In this document: piece after piece, positions 25,805 through 26,150 of the stretch
Position numbering within the stretch: the first letter of the stretch is position 1
Layout: each line of letters starts with the position of its first letter
Assembly (NCBI GenBank): GCA_003427395.1
Contig: BFEA01000325.1
Location: forward strand, 1,266,953-1,293,102
Direction: 5' to 3'
Source of the DNA: Chara braunii
Lineage: Eukaryota > Streptophyta > Charophyceae > Charales > Characeae
Length of the DNA: 26,150 nucleotides
Translations under genes and position numbers: made by a program
The notes under the pieces: generated by a model
What the model saw: only the letters and a program-made list of their open reading frames with translations
Database searches by the model: none
What the model was told of the DNA's origin: nothing

Positions 25805-26150
25805 ACCTACCTCGTACCTCCTACGGGTGCCTAAACTTGAACGCGTAGGGATGTACCATCATTATGGTTCACCTATAACTTGCCAGTGTGTGTTTGGAAG
25901 GATAGATGGTGTGTAGGGAAGTGTGTGCAAGGCTGTCTCTTGTGCAGTACCTGTGATGAGGGATCAATAGGATGTGTGACACTTGTTCCGGACCGTGTGA
26001 TGGGTCAAGACCTGTGGGACATGGTGGCAGTAAATGTGGGACACCGTCTAGTACAAGGAAGAAGGGGAAATGACCGTACTACGGAATCAGCCTATGGTAC
26101 TTGGAGGGGAAGAGCAGGTTCACATATGACCGTCTTCCCCCGAACAACAC
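25801..26150. repeat. 350-bp dispersed repeat, copy 2 (ends at window edge)
   Basis: Gap-free match to 12630-12979, about 98-99% identical by eye. It interrupts LINE homology at LFGRALV. The final bases GACCGTCTTCCCCCGAAC and on look like the left end of a 109-bp foldback element. Confidence 0.95.

Overview
The window reads as a repeat-dense piece of a large streptophyte (green plant or charophyte-type alga) nuclear genome. I find no intact host protein-coding gene. The plant-side evidence is CCCTAAA-type telomeric heptamers, a plant-like U6 snRNA copy, a Ty3/gypsy chromovirus, and an antisense fragment matching plant mitochondrial rrn18 followed in order by rrn5. The species cannot be fixed from sequence alone; a charophyte such as Chara is only a guess. 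There is an 890-base assembly gap (12980-13869) and single N bases at 1837 and 18720.

Layout. 1-4400: GT microsatellite, an LTR-like stretch with a TATA box, a tiny retroposon end with target-site duplications (TSDs), short tandem repeats, and 109-bp foldback elements. 4409-5443: a solo LTR with a perfect 5-bp TSD. 5.5-9.9 kb: a second foldback family, poly-T-headed retroposon ends on the minus strand, a tRNA-headed SINE candidate, the mitochondrial rRNA fragment and a 66-bp near-perfect palindrome. 10-13 kb: tandem repeats, a minus-strand SINE candidate, a GC-rich stem-loop tract, a poly(A)-only insertion with a 16-bp TSD, and a 350-bp repeat running into the gap. 13.9-15.5 kb: foldback elements, a truncated LTR, a strong GC hairpin and an ATC microsatellite. 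16.2-19.0 kb: a decayed LINE with an (ATC)n tail plus a second copy of its 3' end. 19.2-23.8 kb: a decayed chromovirus (reverse transcriptase, RNase H, integrase, chromodomain-like end) with a remnant 5' LTR and a complete 3' LTR. 24.2-25.8 kb: a U6 snRNA copy fused at its 3' U-tract to a 5'-truncated LINE. 25.8-26.15 kb: a second copy of the 350-bp repeat, ending at the same base where the first copy meets the gap.

Nothing here works together as a host pathway; the window is a record of transposition. LINE activity explains the two LINEs, the short poly(A) insertions with 10-16 bp duplications, probably the SINE candidates, and the U6 fusion. The chromovirus explains the three ~1-kb LTR copies and the LTR fragment. 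The most notable observations are the U6-LINE chimera, the in-frame duplicated integrase/chromodomain tail, the poly(A)-only insertion, and two sequence ends at the same base of a repeat entering a palindromic element.
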